Shown here: piece after piece, positions 8,631 to 17,175 of the stretch
How the letters are laid out: the number at the start of each line of letters is the position of its first letter
Position numbering within the stretch: position 1 is the stretch's first letter
From: Pseudomonas mucidolens
Lineage (GTDB): Bacteria; Pseudomonadota; Gammaproteobacteria; Pseudomonadales; Pseudomonadaceae
NCBI RefSeq assembly: GCF_900106045.1
Contig: NZ_LT629802.1
Location: 2,790,001-2,854,000 of the forward strand
Reading direction: 5' to 3'
DNA length: 64,000 nucleotides
Notes under the pieces: model-generated
Told to the model about the DNA's origin: nothing
The model's database searches: none
Seen by the model: the letters and a program-made list of their open reading frames with translations, nothing else
Position numbers and translations under genes: made by a program

Positions 8631-10916
8631 GGCCAGGCTGCGCAGACGCTGGGTGATGGATTCGTCCAGGACTTGGCGCTGCTCGCCATACAGCGCCCGC
8701 AAACCGGCGACTGGCGTGTGTGCGATAGCGCGGGCCAGATGAGTCGGCTCATTGAGTGTCAGCAGTTGCTCTTTCCAGAACCGTTCGCTGGCCTCGGCAT
8801 CCTGGCGATGCAACCACTGGATGTAGTCACGATAGCGACCGGCATTCAACGCCAGCGTTTCACCGCTGTAGCGCTGCAACACCTCACCCATCAATTGCGA
8901 GGCGCTCCAGCCGTCCATGAGGATGTGGTGGTTGGTGTAGATCAAGTGATAACGCCGTGCATCGACGCGTATCAGCACCAGACGCAAGAGCGGCGCCTGC
9001 ATCAAATCAAAACCCTGCTCCAGTTCGGCCAAGGCCCTGGCGTCCAGCTCCGCCACGAGGTCGGCGCGGCCTTGCCAGTCCAATAGCGTGAACGGCACGC
9101 TGATGTGGGGGTGAACCACCTGCACCGGATGCTCCAGGCCCTGCCAGACAAAACTGCTGCGCAATACATCGCGAGCATCCACCGTGGCTTGCCAGGCGGC
9201 CTGGAAACGTTGCGGGTCGAGCCCCTCGACATCCAGCCGTACCTGATTGGTGTAACTGCTGCCCTGTGGCTCATACAAGGTATGAAACAACATGCCGCGC
9301 TGCATCGGTGACAAGGCGTACACATCATCAATCGCGCAGGCGCTGACTGGCAATTCGTCGAGCTGCTGCTGGCTCAGATTCGCCAGCGGGAAGTCCGACG
9401 GTGTCAGGCCGCGATGCTGCGGCTGGCAGCAATGCTCAATCAGTTGCTCAAGCTCGCTGGCGTATTCATCGGCCAGACGCTGAATCACCGGTTCACTGAA
9501 CATCTGCGCACTGAAGGTCCAACCCAGGGTCAACTCTGCGCCATACACTTGGCCATTGAGCGACAACCAGTTGCCCAATGACGCCAGCGGACTGTGCTCG
9601 GCGCCCTTGGCTTCATTGGCCGGGACAAACAGCACACCGCCCTCGGCATCGAAGCTGCCGTCGAACTGCCCGAGGTAGTTGAAGGTAATGCGCGGCACTG
9701 CGCATTGACTCAGGACCTGGCGCGTCGGCTCATCGCCCAGGTAACGCAACAGGCCAAAGCCGATCCCGCGATCCGGTACCGCGCGCAACTGCTCCTTGAT
9801 TTGTTTGATCGAGTCGGCGATCCCGGCGGCTGGCGTCAGGTTGACCGGGAACATACTGGTGAACCAGCCCAGGGTGCGGGTCAGATCCAGCTGTTCGACC
9901 AATTCTTCACGACCATGGCCTTCAAGTTGGATCAACGTTGAGTGCTGCCCGGTCCAGCGGCAGACTACCCGCGCCAGAGCGGCCAACAACAGGTCGTTGA
10001 TCTGGGTCCGATAGGCCGCGGCTGTGTCTTGCAACAACTGACGGGTCAGGGTTGCATCCAGACGCGTGTAAACCGTCTGGGCGTGGCGGTTTTGCAGCGA
10101 GCCTTGCGGATTGTCGCAAGGCAGTTGCGCGGCATCGGCGATCCCCTGGGCCTGCCAGTACGGCAACTGGCGCAGTAGAGCGGCGCTCTGGCTATAAGCC
10201 TGCAAGTGCTCGACCCAGCGTTTGAATGACACTGTCTTCGGGCTGAACCTGATCGCCTGCCCTGCCAACAGTTGCTTGTAGGCATCCTGCAGGTCCTCCA
10301 GCAAGATGCGCCAGGACACACCGTCCACCACCAAGTGATGCACCACCAGCAACAGGCGCTGTTCGGCATTGGGCAACTCGAAGAGCACCGCCCGCACTAG
10401 CGGCCCCTGCTCCAGGCCAAGACTGCCCTGGGCCTGATCGGCCAGACGCTCAAGTTCGTCCAGGTCCGCCACCGTTTTGTGCCAGAGCGGCGCAGGCAAC
10501 GGCTGCTGTTGCTCCAGGGCGCGATAACTTGCCGTCAGGGTCTGTGGATCAAAGCTCAGGCGCAAGCCGTCGTGATGACTGATCAGCGCCTGCAATGCCT
10601 GTTCAAGGCGTTGCGGGTCCATAGGGCTCAAGGGCTTGAGCAAGACCGATTGGTTCCAGCGCTGGCGTTCGGGGATTTCCTGCTCGAAGAACCATTGCTG
10701 CACCGGCGACAGCGCGCTGACTCCGCTTACCAGGCCTTGCTCACCGAGCCCATCCGGTTCGCCGACCTCGGCCACCATCGCCAGGCGCTGTACGGTTTGT
10801 TGTTGGAACAAATCTTTAGGGGTAAAGCGAATGCCCGCCTGACGGGCTCGGCTGACCACCTGGATCGAGATGATCGAGTCGCCACCCAGGGTAAAGAAGT
10901 TATCGGTGACCCCCAC
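8628..10916 (-). CDS. Middle open segment of the terminal NRPS: T-E-C (partial)
   Basis: Lies between the two TAG codons, in the same frame as both flanking segments. From its N-terminus it holds the module 2 carrier domain (LGGDSIISI), an epimerisation domain ([10 protein letters not shown], then FNYLGQFD) and the first two thirds of the module 3 condensation domain (YALSPMQRG, HHILMDGW). The only start I can offer is GTG 10916, which falls inside the carrier domain and has no clear ribosome binding site, so independent translation is doubtful. It ends at QRLRSLA-TAG-AHKVTL. The parallel site in module 4 reads GFAQTQHVTL, so the lost residue was most likely Gln (CAG). Confidence 0.7.
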   Translation of the reverse strand: MGVTDNFFTLGGDSIISIQVVSRARQAGIRFTPKDLFQQQTVQRLAMVAEVGEPDGLGEQGLVSGVSALSPVQQWFFEQEIPERQRWNQSVLLKPLSPMDPQRLEQALQALISHHDGLRLSFDPQTLTASYRALEQQQPLPAPLWHKTVADLDELERLADQAQGSLGLEQGPLVRAVLFELPNAEQRLLLVVHHLVVDGVSWRILLEDLQDAYKQLLAGQAIRFSPKTVSFKRWVEHLQAYSQSAALLRQLPYWQAQGIADAAQLPCDNPQGSLQNRHAQTVYTRLDATLTRQLLQDTAAAYRTQINDLLLAALARVVCRWTGQHSTLIQLEGHGREELVEQLDLTRTLGWFTSMFPVNLTPAAGIADSIKQIKEQLRAVPDRGIGFGLLRYLGDEPTRQVLSQCAVPRITFNYLGQFDGSFDAEGGVLFVPANEAKGAEHSPLASLGNWLSLNGQVYGAELTLGWTFSAQMFSEPVIQRLADEYASELEQLIEHCCQPQHRGLTPSDFPLANLSQQQLDELPVSACAIDDVYALSPMQRGMLFHTLYEPQGSSYTNQVRLDVEGLDPQRFQAAWQATVDARDVLRSSFVWQGLEHPVQVVHPHISVPFTLLDWQGRADLVAELDARALAELEQGFDLMQAPLLRLVLIRVDARRYHLIYTNHHILMDGWSASQLMGEVLQRYSGETLALNAGRYRDYIQWLHRQDAEASERFWKEQLLTLNEPTHLARAIAHTPVAGLRALYGEQRQVLDESITQRLRSLA

Positions 10917-10940
10917 CTGCTCAAGCTTGAGGATCTCCTG

Positions 10941-10943
10941 CTA
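10941..10943 (-). other. In-frame amber codon 1 (expected Trp)
   Basis: Plus strand CTA, coding strand TAG, codon 2074 of the terminal NRPS. The surrounding residues (VAL-x-QEILKLEQVG) align with the carrier-domain entry of other modules, where this position is Trp. A single G-to-A transition (TGG to TAG) explains it. The frame continues normally on both sides. Confidence 0.9.
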
Positions 10944-13900
10944 GAGCGCCACCAGCTGGCGTTCCAGCGCATTACTCGGGGCAAGATAAGCCCGCGGGTG
11001 CTGGTTCAGGTCAGGCAACGGCAAGGCCTTGCGGTCGAGCTTGCCATTGGGTGTCAGCGGCAACTGGTCGAGGAACACCACGTGCGCCGGCACCATGTAC
11101 TCCGGCAGATGCGCCTTGAGCTGCGCCTGGATCGCCTCGCCCTGGGGTGCTTGCCCTTCGCTGACGTTGACGGATGCCACCAGGTAGGCCACCAACTGCT
11201 GGCCGCTGCCCCCTTCGATTGCCAGTACCACGCCTTCGCGCACTGACTCAAGAGCCAGCAACCTAGCCTCGATTTCGCCCAGCTCGATACGGAAGCCACG
11301 CACCTTCACCTGATGGTCGATACGCCCAACGTATTCGATCACGCCATCGGCGCGGTAACGGGTCAGGTCGCCGGTACGGTACAGACGCTCGCCCGTGCTC
11401 GAAAACGGGTTGGGGACATAGCGTTCGGCAGTCAGGCCCGGACGGAACAGGTAGCCACGGGTAATGCCTTCACCCGCCAGGTACAGCTCGGCGGCGACCC
11501 CCACCGGTACGGTTTGCAGCTGCGGGTCCAGCAAGTAGCTGGCGGTGTTGGCGAGGGGCCGGCCAATATTGGCCGACATCCCGCTGGCACGCCGGGTCCA
11601 GGTCGAATAGGTGGTGTCTTCCGACGGACCGTACAAGTCGTAGACATGCTCCACCGTGGGCTGCGCGTAGAGGACTTCCACCAGCGACTGCTTCAGCGGC
11701 TCACCGGCCAGGTTGATGATGCGCACACTCGCGGGAATCTGCCCGGCCCGTTGCAGGGCGGCAATCGTCGATGGCACGGTATTGATCAGGCGCACTTGAT
11801 CGCGGGCCGCCAGGTCGGGCAACTCCAGGGCGTTGCGCGCCATGACGATTGAGCCGCCACTGGCCAGGGTGACAAAAATCTCCCAGACCGACAGGTCGAA
11901 ACACACGGAGGTCGAGGCCAGGACACCTTGCAGGTCATCCTGGCTGTACACCTGCTGCGACCAGTGGATCAACGCCAACACGTTACGGTGGGCAATCGCC
12001 ACACCCTTCGGCTTGCCAGTGGAGCCGGAGGTGTAAATCACATAGGCCAGGTTCGACGACTGCCCACGGCACCCCGGATTGTGCTCAGGGTACCCGGCAA
12101 ACGCATGACCACCGGCTTCCACCAGCAATACCTGGGCGTCGCCCTGCGGCAGTTGTTCCAGCAAGCTGGCCTGGGTCAGCAGGACCTTGGCCTGGCTGTC
12201 TTCAAGCATGTAGGCCACGCGGTCCTGCGGGTAATCCGGGTCCAGCGGCACATAGGCGCCACCGGCCTTCAACACCGCCAGCAAGGCAATCACCAACTCG
12301 CTGGAGCGTGGCATCGCCACGCCCACCCGGACTTCCGCCGCGACGCCCAACTCGATCAGGTGGTGCGCCAACTGGTTGGCCCGTGCATTGAGCTGACCAT
12401 AACTCAGGGTTCGCCCGCCCGACACCAGGGCAAGCGCATTCGGCTGTTGTGCGGCGCGCGCTTCGATCAGATGCGCAATGCCCGGCTGATCGGCAAAGGT
12501 CGAACCGTTGGCATTCCAGTCGTAGGTGATCAGTTGCGCCTCGCGAGCACTGAGTAGCGGCAGCTCGGCCACCGCCTGCTGCGGATGACTGACGATCCCC
12601 TGCAGCAGGGTTTGCCAATGCATGGCCAGGCGCTCGATGGTCGCCGCGTCGAACAGGTCAGTCGCATAAATCAGTGACGCCGACACCCCGTCCTCGGATT
12701 CGAAGGTGTTCAAGGTCAGGTCGAGTTGCGCGGTGGTGCTCTCCCAGCTCAAGCTTTCGACGCGCAACGCCCCCAGTTGAGTGCTGATAGCCTGGGCCCG
12801 AGGGTCCTCGCTCTGATGGTTGAACATCACCTGGAACAAGGGGTTATGGCTCAGGCTGCGCTCGGGTTGCAGACGATCCACCAATTGCTCGAACGGCAGG
12901 TCCTGCCAGGCCTGGCCGGCCAGCGCGGCGCGGCGCACCTGGCCCAGCAAGTCGCGGAACGACAAGCCTTCGGTGAATTCAGCCTTGAGTACCTGGGTAT
13001 TGACGAAGAAGCCAATCAGACGCTCGGTTTCCAGGCGGTTACGGTTAGCAATGGGCACGCCGACACGAATATCGTTTTGCCCGCTGTAGCGATGCAACAG
13101 CGCCTGGAACGACGCCAGCAACAGCATGAACAGCGTGACCTGCTCGCGCTGGGCCAACTGCTTCAACGCCACGCCCAGCTCGGGGCTCAACGGGATGTGT
13201 ATTTGCGCGCCACGGTAACTCTGCTGGGCCGGACGGGGATGATCGGTCGGCAATTCCAGCACCGGCTGTTCACCGCCCAGTTGCTCCAGCCAATACGCCA
13301 ATTGACGCTCGCGCTCGCCGCTATCCATCCATTGCCGCTGCCAGTGGGCATAATCGGCGTACTGGATCGGCAAGGCCGGCAGTTGCACCTCTTGGCCCTG
13401 GCTGTAACCGGCATAGAGTTCGATCAACTCATCCACCGTCACTTTCATCGACCAGCGATCAGACACAATGTGGTGCTGGGTCACGATCAGCACGTAATCA
13501 TCGGTCGCCAACTGCAGCAGTTTGACCCGCAGCAACGGGCCTTGGCGCAGATTGAACAGCTGGCTGATTTCTGCGTCGACCCGGGCCTTGAGCCGGGCAT
13601 CGAAATCGGCTGCCGGCCCGAAGGGTTCGACGGTGAGGGTCAGGCTCATCGCGGGCTGAATCACCTGCACGGTGCGCCCGTCTTCCTCGATGAACTGCGT
13701 GCGCAGGCTTTCATGGCGCGCCAGCAGAGCGTTGAAACTGCGTTCCAGGGCAACCACATCCAGTACGCCGCGCAGGCGCAACGCCGCCGGGATATGGTAA
13801 GCCGTGCTGTCCGGGTCCAATTGCCAGAGGAACCATTGCCGTTCCTGGGCATAGGACAGCGGCAGCGATTGATCGCGCTCGACCCGGGTCAACGCGGGGG

Positions 13901-16900
13901 CCAGTGGTAACGGCGCCTGGGGCGAAGCTTCTGGCTCCAGGGCCTGGACAAAGGCGCGCAAGGTACTGTGTTCGAACAAAGTGCGCAGCGCCACTTCAGT
14001 GTTCAGCAACTGCCGCACCCGCGACATGACCTGCGTGGCCAGCAACGAGTGCCCGCCCAGTTCGAAGAAGTTGTCCGCCAGCCCCACCCGCTCCAGCTTG
14101 AGCACTTCTTGCCAAATCTGCGCGACCTGTCGTTGGCGTTCAGTGCTCGGCGCAACGTAGGCCTTCTGCACCTGACTGGCCTCCGGCTGCGGCAGGGCCT
14201 TGCGGTCCAGCTTGCCGTTGGGCGTCAGCGGCAGACGCGCCATGAACAGCCAGTACTGCGGCACCATGTAATCCGGCAACTGTTGCTGCAGGCGGTGTTT
14301 CAACGCTTCACGCAAGGTTTCTTGCGCGGCGTCGGGCGCCACCAGGTAACTCACCAGCAGCGGTCCTTGCGGCCCTTCCTGAGCCACCACCACCGCTTCG
14401 CGCACCTCGCTGTGCTCCAACAGGCGCGCCTCGATCTCGCCCAATTCGATACGGAAACCGCGGATTTTCACCTGATGGTCGATCCGACTGATGTAGTCGA
14501 TCACCCCGTCCGCGCGGTAGCGCGCCAGGTCGCCGGTACGGTAGAAACGTCCTCCCGGTGCGCCATACGGGTTGGGCAGGAAACGCTCGGCGGTCAATGC
14601 CGGGCGCTCGAAATAGCCCCGCGCCAGACCATCGCCACCAATCAGGAGCTCACCGGCGACCCCCACCGGATTGGCCGACAGGTCTTCACCAAGGATGTAC
14701 AGCGACGTGTTATTGATCGCCCTGCCCAGATGCGGCTGGCTGTGCTCGCTGTCCAACGCCTGCAAGGCCGACCAGATGGTGGTTTCGGTCGGGCCGTAGA
14801 GGTTCCAGGTTTGCGCCCCCAGTGCCGTCATGCGTACCGCCAATTCATCGGCCAGCGCTTCACCGCCACACAGCAAACGACGGCCCGCCAAGGCGCCAGC
14901 GTTGGGGCTTTCCAGCAGCATGCGCCAGGTCGACGGCGTGGCTTGCAACAGCGTGATGCCCTGCTCCTGCACCTGCTTGAGGATCAGTTCCGGATCGCGC
15001 TGGGTAGCCTGGCTGGCCAGGACCACACGGCCACCGACCATCAACGGCGTGTACAACTCCAGGCCGAAGATGTCGAAGGAGAACGTGGTCAGCGACAGCA
15101 GGCGATCCTGCGCGCCGATCCCGGGTGCTGCGGCCATGCTGACGATAAAGTTGGTCAGCGCGCCATGGCGCACCATCACGCCTTTGGGCTTGCCCGTGGA
15201 ACCTGAGGTGTAGATCGCATAGGCGAGGTTTTCCGGGGCCAGCGGCACCTGCGGGTTCGCCGTGCTGTAGCCGCTCAAGGCCTGGCCCAGGTCCAGCGCC
15301 TGCACATGGGGCGCGATCGGCAAGGACAAGTGACCTTGGGTCAGCAGCAGCTTGAGGCCACTGTCCTCGATCATGTAGCCCAGGCGCTCCTGCGGGTATT
15401 CCGGGTCCAGCGGCACATAGGCGCCACCGGCCTTGAGCACCGCCAACAAAGCGATGACCATTTCCAGCGAGCGCTCAACCGCCACGCCCACCAGCACATC
15501 CGGACCGACGCCCAGCTCCAGCAGGCGGTGCGCCCACTGGTTGGCCCGGGCATTGAGTTCGGCGTAGCTCAGTTGCTGTTCAGCAAACACCAGCGCCAGC
15601 GCTTCCGGAGTGCGCGCCGCCTGCTCCTCGATCAATTGCTGGATGCACTGCCCGGCCGGGTAGGCCACGGCGCTACGGTTCCAGTCTTCGAGTATCACTC
15701 GCTCATCGGCTGCGGCCAGCAACGGCAATTGGGCGATGCGCTGCGTCGGGTCAGCCACCACCGCCTGCAACAGGTGCTGCCAGTGTTGCACCAGGCGCTC
15801 GATGGTGCTGGCGGCGAACAGATCCGTGGCGTACTTGAGCACGGCTTCAATGCCATGGGCATGTTCGACAGTGTTGAGCACGAGGTCGAACTGAGCGGTC
15901 TGGCTTTGCCATTCCAGGCGTTCCACGCTCAGTTCGCCCAAGCCGGTTTGCGCATCGTTGCGGCTTTCGGCCTGGTGATTGAACATCACCTGGAACAACG
16001 GGCTGTGGCTCAGGCTGCGGCCGGGCTGCAACGCTTCCACCAGTTGCTCGAAAGGCAGGTCCTGATGAGCTTGGGCGTCCTGCGCGGTCTGGCGGACCTG
16101 GCGCAGCAACTCGACGAATGAGCACTGGCCATTGATATCAGCCTTGAGCACCTGGGTATTGACGAAAAAGCCGATCAGGCGCTCGATTTCAGCGCGCCCC
16201 CGATTGGCGACGGGCACACCGACACGAATGTCCTGCTGGCCGCTGTAACGGTGCAAGAGTGTCTGGAATGAAGCCAGCAACAGCACAAACAGCGTGGTGT
16301 TTTCTCGTTTGGCCAGGACCTTGAGGCCTTCGGCGAGCGTCTCATCCAGCATCAGGCGGTGGCTGGCACCGGCAAAACTCTGCACCGCCGGTCGAGGGAA
16401 ATCGGTGGGCAGTTCAAGCACCGGCTGTTCGCCGCCGAGCGTGTCTTGCCAATAAGCCAGTTGTCGCTCCTGCTCACCCGCCTCCATCCATTGTCGCTGC
16501 CATTGCGCGTAGTCAGGGTACTGGATCGTCAATTCCGGCAGGTGAACGGCCTGGCCCTGACTGAAGCCGGCATAAAACTGCACCAACTCCTCGACCATAA
16601 CCTGCAGCGACCAACCGTCGGAGACGATGTGATGCAAAGTCACCACCAACACATGGTCGTCAGCGGCCAGACGCAGCAAACGCGCGCGCATCAGCGGGCC
16701 CGTCTGTAAATCAAAGAGTTTGCCTGTTTCCTGTTCGACGAATGCCTGCAGGTGAACCGTAAGAGGTTCGCCCTGCGGCAGGTGCAGTTCATCGACATCC
16801 AGTGCAAAAGGCCCTGCGGGCAGGACCACTTGCAAGGGCTGATCATCTTGTTGAGTGAACACGCTGCGCAGGCTTTCGTGTCGGTCGACCAGGGCCTCGA

Positions 16901-17162
16901 TGCTGCGTTGCAACGCAGCCACATCCAGCCGGCCCTTGAGTCGCAGGGCCGTGGGGATGTTATAAGCCGTGCTCTGCGGCGCCCACTGCCAGAGGAACCA
17001 CTGCCGTTGCTGGGCATAGGACAGCAACAACGGTTCTTCGGCCGCGCGCGGGAAAACCGGGGCAATCGTGAAAAGGTTCAGGCCTTTCTGTTTGAGCAGA
17101 ACTGCCAGAGCCTTTCTTTGTTTGGCCGAAAGTTTCCCTACCGACTCAATTAACTCTTGCAC
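10941..17162 (-). CDS. N-terminal open segment of the terminal NRPS: C-A(Gly)-T-C-A(Ala/Gly)
   Basis: 2073 residues from GTG 17162 to the first TAG. C1 has HHIVSDGW near residue 178. A1 has the Gly-type pocket DILQLGLIW. T1 has LGGHS near 1037. C2 carries HHIVSDRW near 1232, with Arg where HHxxxDG normally has Gly. A2 has the pocket DLWNNALTY. The frame ends at the sequence LVAL-TAG-QEIL, where the equivalent carrier-domain start elsewhere in this locus has IWQ or VWA, so TAG replaces a conserved Trp. The short N-terminal helix (residues 1-30, rich in Lys and Leu) may dock with the C-terminus of the preceding synthetase. A free product of this segment could load two residues but has no second carrier domain. 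Confidence 0.8.
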   Translation of the reverse strand: MQELIESVGKLSAKQRKALAVLLKQKGLNLFTIAPVFPRAAEEPLLLSYAQQRQWFLWQWAPQSTAYNIPTALRLKGRLDVAALQRSIEALVDRHESLRSVFTQQDDQPLQVVLPAGPFALDVDELHLPQGEPLTVHLQAFVEQETGKLFDLQTGPLMRARLLRLAADDHVLVVTLHHIVSDGWSLQVMVEELVQFYAGFSQGQAVHLPELTIQYPDYAQWQRQWMEAGEQERQLAYWQDTLGGEQPVLELPTDFPRPAVQSFAGASHRLMLDETLAEGLKVLAKRENTTLFVLLLASFQTLLHRYSGQQDIRVGVPVANRGRAEIERLIGFFVNTQVLKADINGQCSFVELLRQVRQTAQDAQAHQDLPFEQLVEALQPGRSLSHSPLFQVMFNHQAESRNDAQTGLGELSVERLEWQSQTAQFDLVLNTVEHAHGIEAVLKYATDLFAASTIERLVQHWQHLLQAVVADPTQRIAQLPLLAAADERVILEDWNRSAVAYPAGQCIQQLIEEQAARTPEALALVFAEQQLSYAELNARANQWAHRLLELGVGPDVLVGVAVERSLEMVIALLAVLKAGGAYVPLDPEYPQERLGYMIEDSGLKLLLTQGHLSLPIAPHVQALDLGQALSGYSTANPQVPLAPENLAYAIYTSGSTGKPKGVMVRHGALTNFIVSMAAAPGIGAQDRLLSLTTFSFDIFGLELYTPLMVGGRVVLASQATQRDPELILKQVQEQGITLLQATPSTWRMLLESPNAGALAGRRLLCGGEALADELAVRMTALGAQTWNLYGPTETTIWSALQALDSEHSQPHLGRAINNTSLYILGEDLSANPVGVAGELLIGGDGLARGYFERPALTAERFLPNPYGAPGGRFYRTGDLARYRADGVIDYISRIDHQVKIRGFRIELGEIEARLLEHSEVREAVVVAQEGPQGPLLVSYLVAPDAAQETLREALKHRLQQQLPDYMVPQYWLFMARLPLTPNGKLDRKALPQPEASQVQKAYVAPSTERQRQVAQIWQEVLKLERVGLADNFFELGGHSLLATQVMSRVRQLLNTEVALRTLFEHSTLRAFVQALEPEASPQAPLPLAPALTRVERDQSLPLSYAQERQWFLWQLDPDSTAYHIPAALRLRGVLDVVALERSFNALLARHESLRTQFIEEDGRTVQVIQPAMSLTLTVEPFGPAADFDARLKARVDAEISQLFNLRQGPLLRVKLLQLATDDYVLIVTQHHIVSDRWSMKVTVDELIELYAGYSQGQEVQLPALPIQYADYAHWQRQWMDSGERERQLAYWLEQLGGEQPVLELPTDHPRPAQQSYRGAQIHIPLSPELGVALKQLAQREQVTLFMLLLASFQALLHRYSGQNDIRVGVPIANRNRLETERLIGFFVNTQVLKAEFTEGLSFRDLLGQVRRAALAGQAWQDLPFEQLVDRLQPERSLSHNPLFQVMFNHQSEDPRAQAISTQLGALRVESLSWESTTAQLDLTLNTFESEDGVSASLIYATDLFDAATIERLAMHWQTLLQGIVSHPQQAVAELPLLSAREAQLITYDWNANGSTFADQPGIAHLIEARAAQQPNALALVSGGRTLSYGQLNARANQLAHHLIELGVAAEVRVGVAMPRSSELVIALLAVLKAGGAYVPLDPDYPQDRVAYMLEDSQAKVLLTQASLLEQLPQGDAQVLLVEAGGHAFAGYPEHNPGCRGQSSNLAYVIYTSGSTGKPKGVAIAHRNVLALIHWSQQVYSQDDLQGVLASTSVCFDLSVWEIFVTLASGGSIVMARNALELPDLAARDQVRLINTVPSTIAALQRAGQIPASVRIINLAGEPLKQSLVEVLYAQPTVEHVYDLYGPSEDTTYSTWTRRASGMSANIGRPLANTASYLLDPQLQTVPVGVAAELYLAGEGITRGYLFRPGLTAERYVPNPFSSTGERLYRTGDLTRYRADGVIEYVGRIDHQVKVRGFRIELGEIEARLLALESVREGVVLAIEGGSGQQLVAYLVASVNVSEGQAPQGEAIQAQLKAHLPEYMVPAHVVFLDQLPLTPNGKLDRKALPLPDLNQHPRAYLAPSNALERQLVAL
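13941..15820 (-). repeat. Duplicated A(Gly)-T unit, copy 1
   Basis: About 1.88 kb covering the end of a C domain, the Gly-type A domain and the T domain of module 1 in the terminal synthetase. It matches 28280-30159 at a constant offset of 14339 bases, with only scattered substitutions in the parts I compared by eye. It is a direct repeat (both copies on the minus strand). Confidence 0.8.
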
Positions 17163-17175
17163 GCGTTGTCCTCAC

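Larger units (their letters stand above)
2220..17162 (-). pseudogene. pvdD: Terminal pyoverdine NRPS (four modules plus thioesterase), interrupted by two in-frame TAG codons
   Basis: One continuous frame of 4980 codons plus stop, interrupted only by TAG at codon 2074 (10943-10941) and codon 2845 (8630-8628). Read through, the order is C-A-T, C-A-T-E, C-A-T, C-A-T-TE. Pocket residues read DILQLGLIW (Gly), DLWNNALTY (Ala or Gly), DILQLGLIW (Gly) and DGEACGGVT (hydroxy-Orn type). The final TE carries GWSLGG near residue 4792. Start is GTG at 17162: an in-frame TGA lies just upstream and GAGGA sits 8 bases before it. The gene follows the middle NRPS by 13 bases. As read, the product would end inside module 2, before its carrier domain, so release would be lost. 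Alternatives are sequence error or UAG readthrough. pvdD is used as the name for the terminal synthetase, by position. Confidence 0.85.

Noticed and set aside
2220..17162. Three independent small NRPS genes
   Set aside because: The three open segments are in one frame, split inside domains, and the internal starts (GTG 10916, TTG 8603) lie within a carrier and a condensation domain with no ribosome binding sites.
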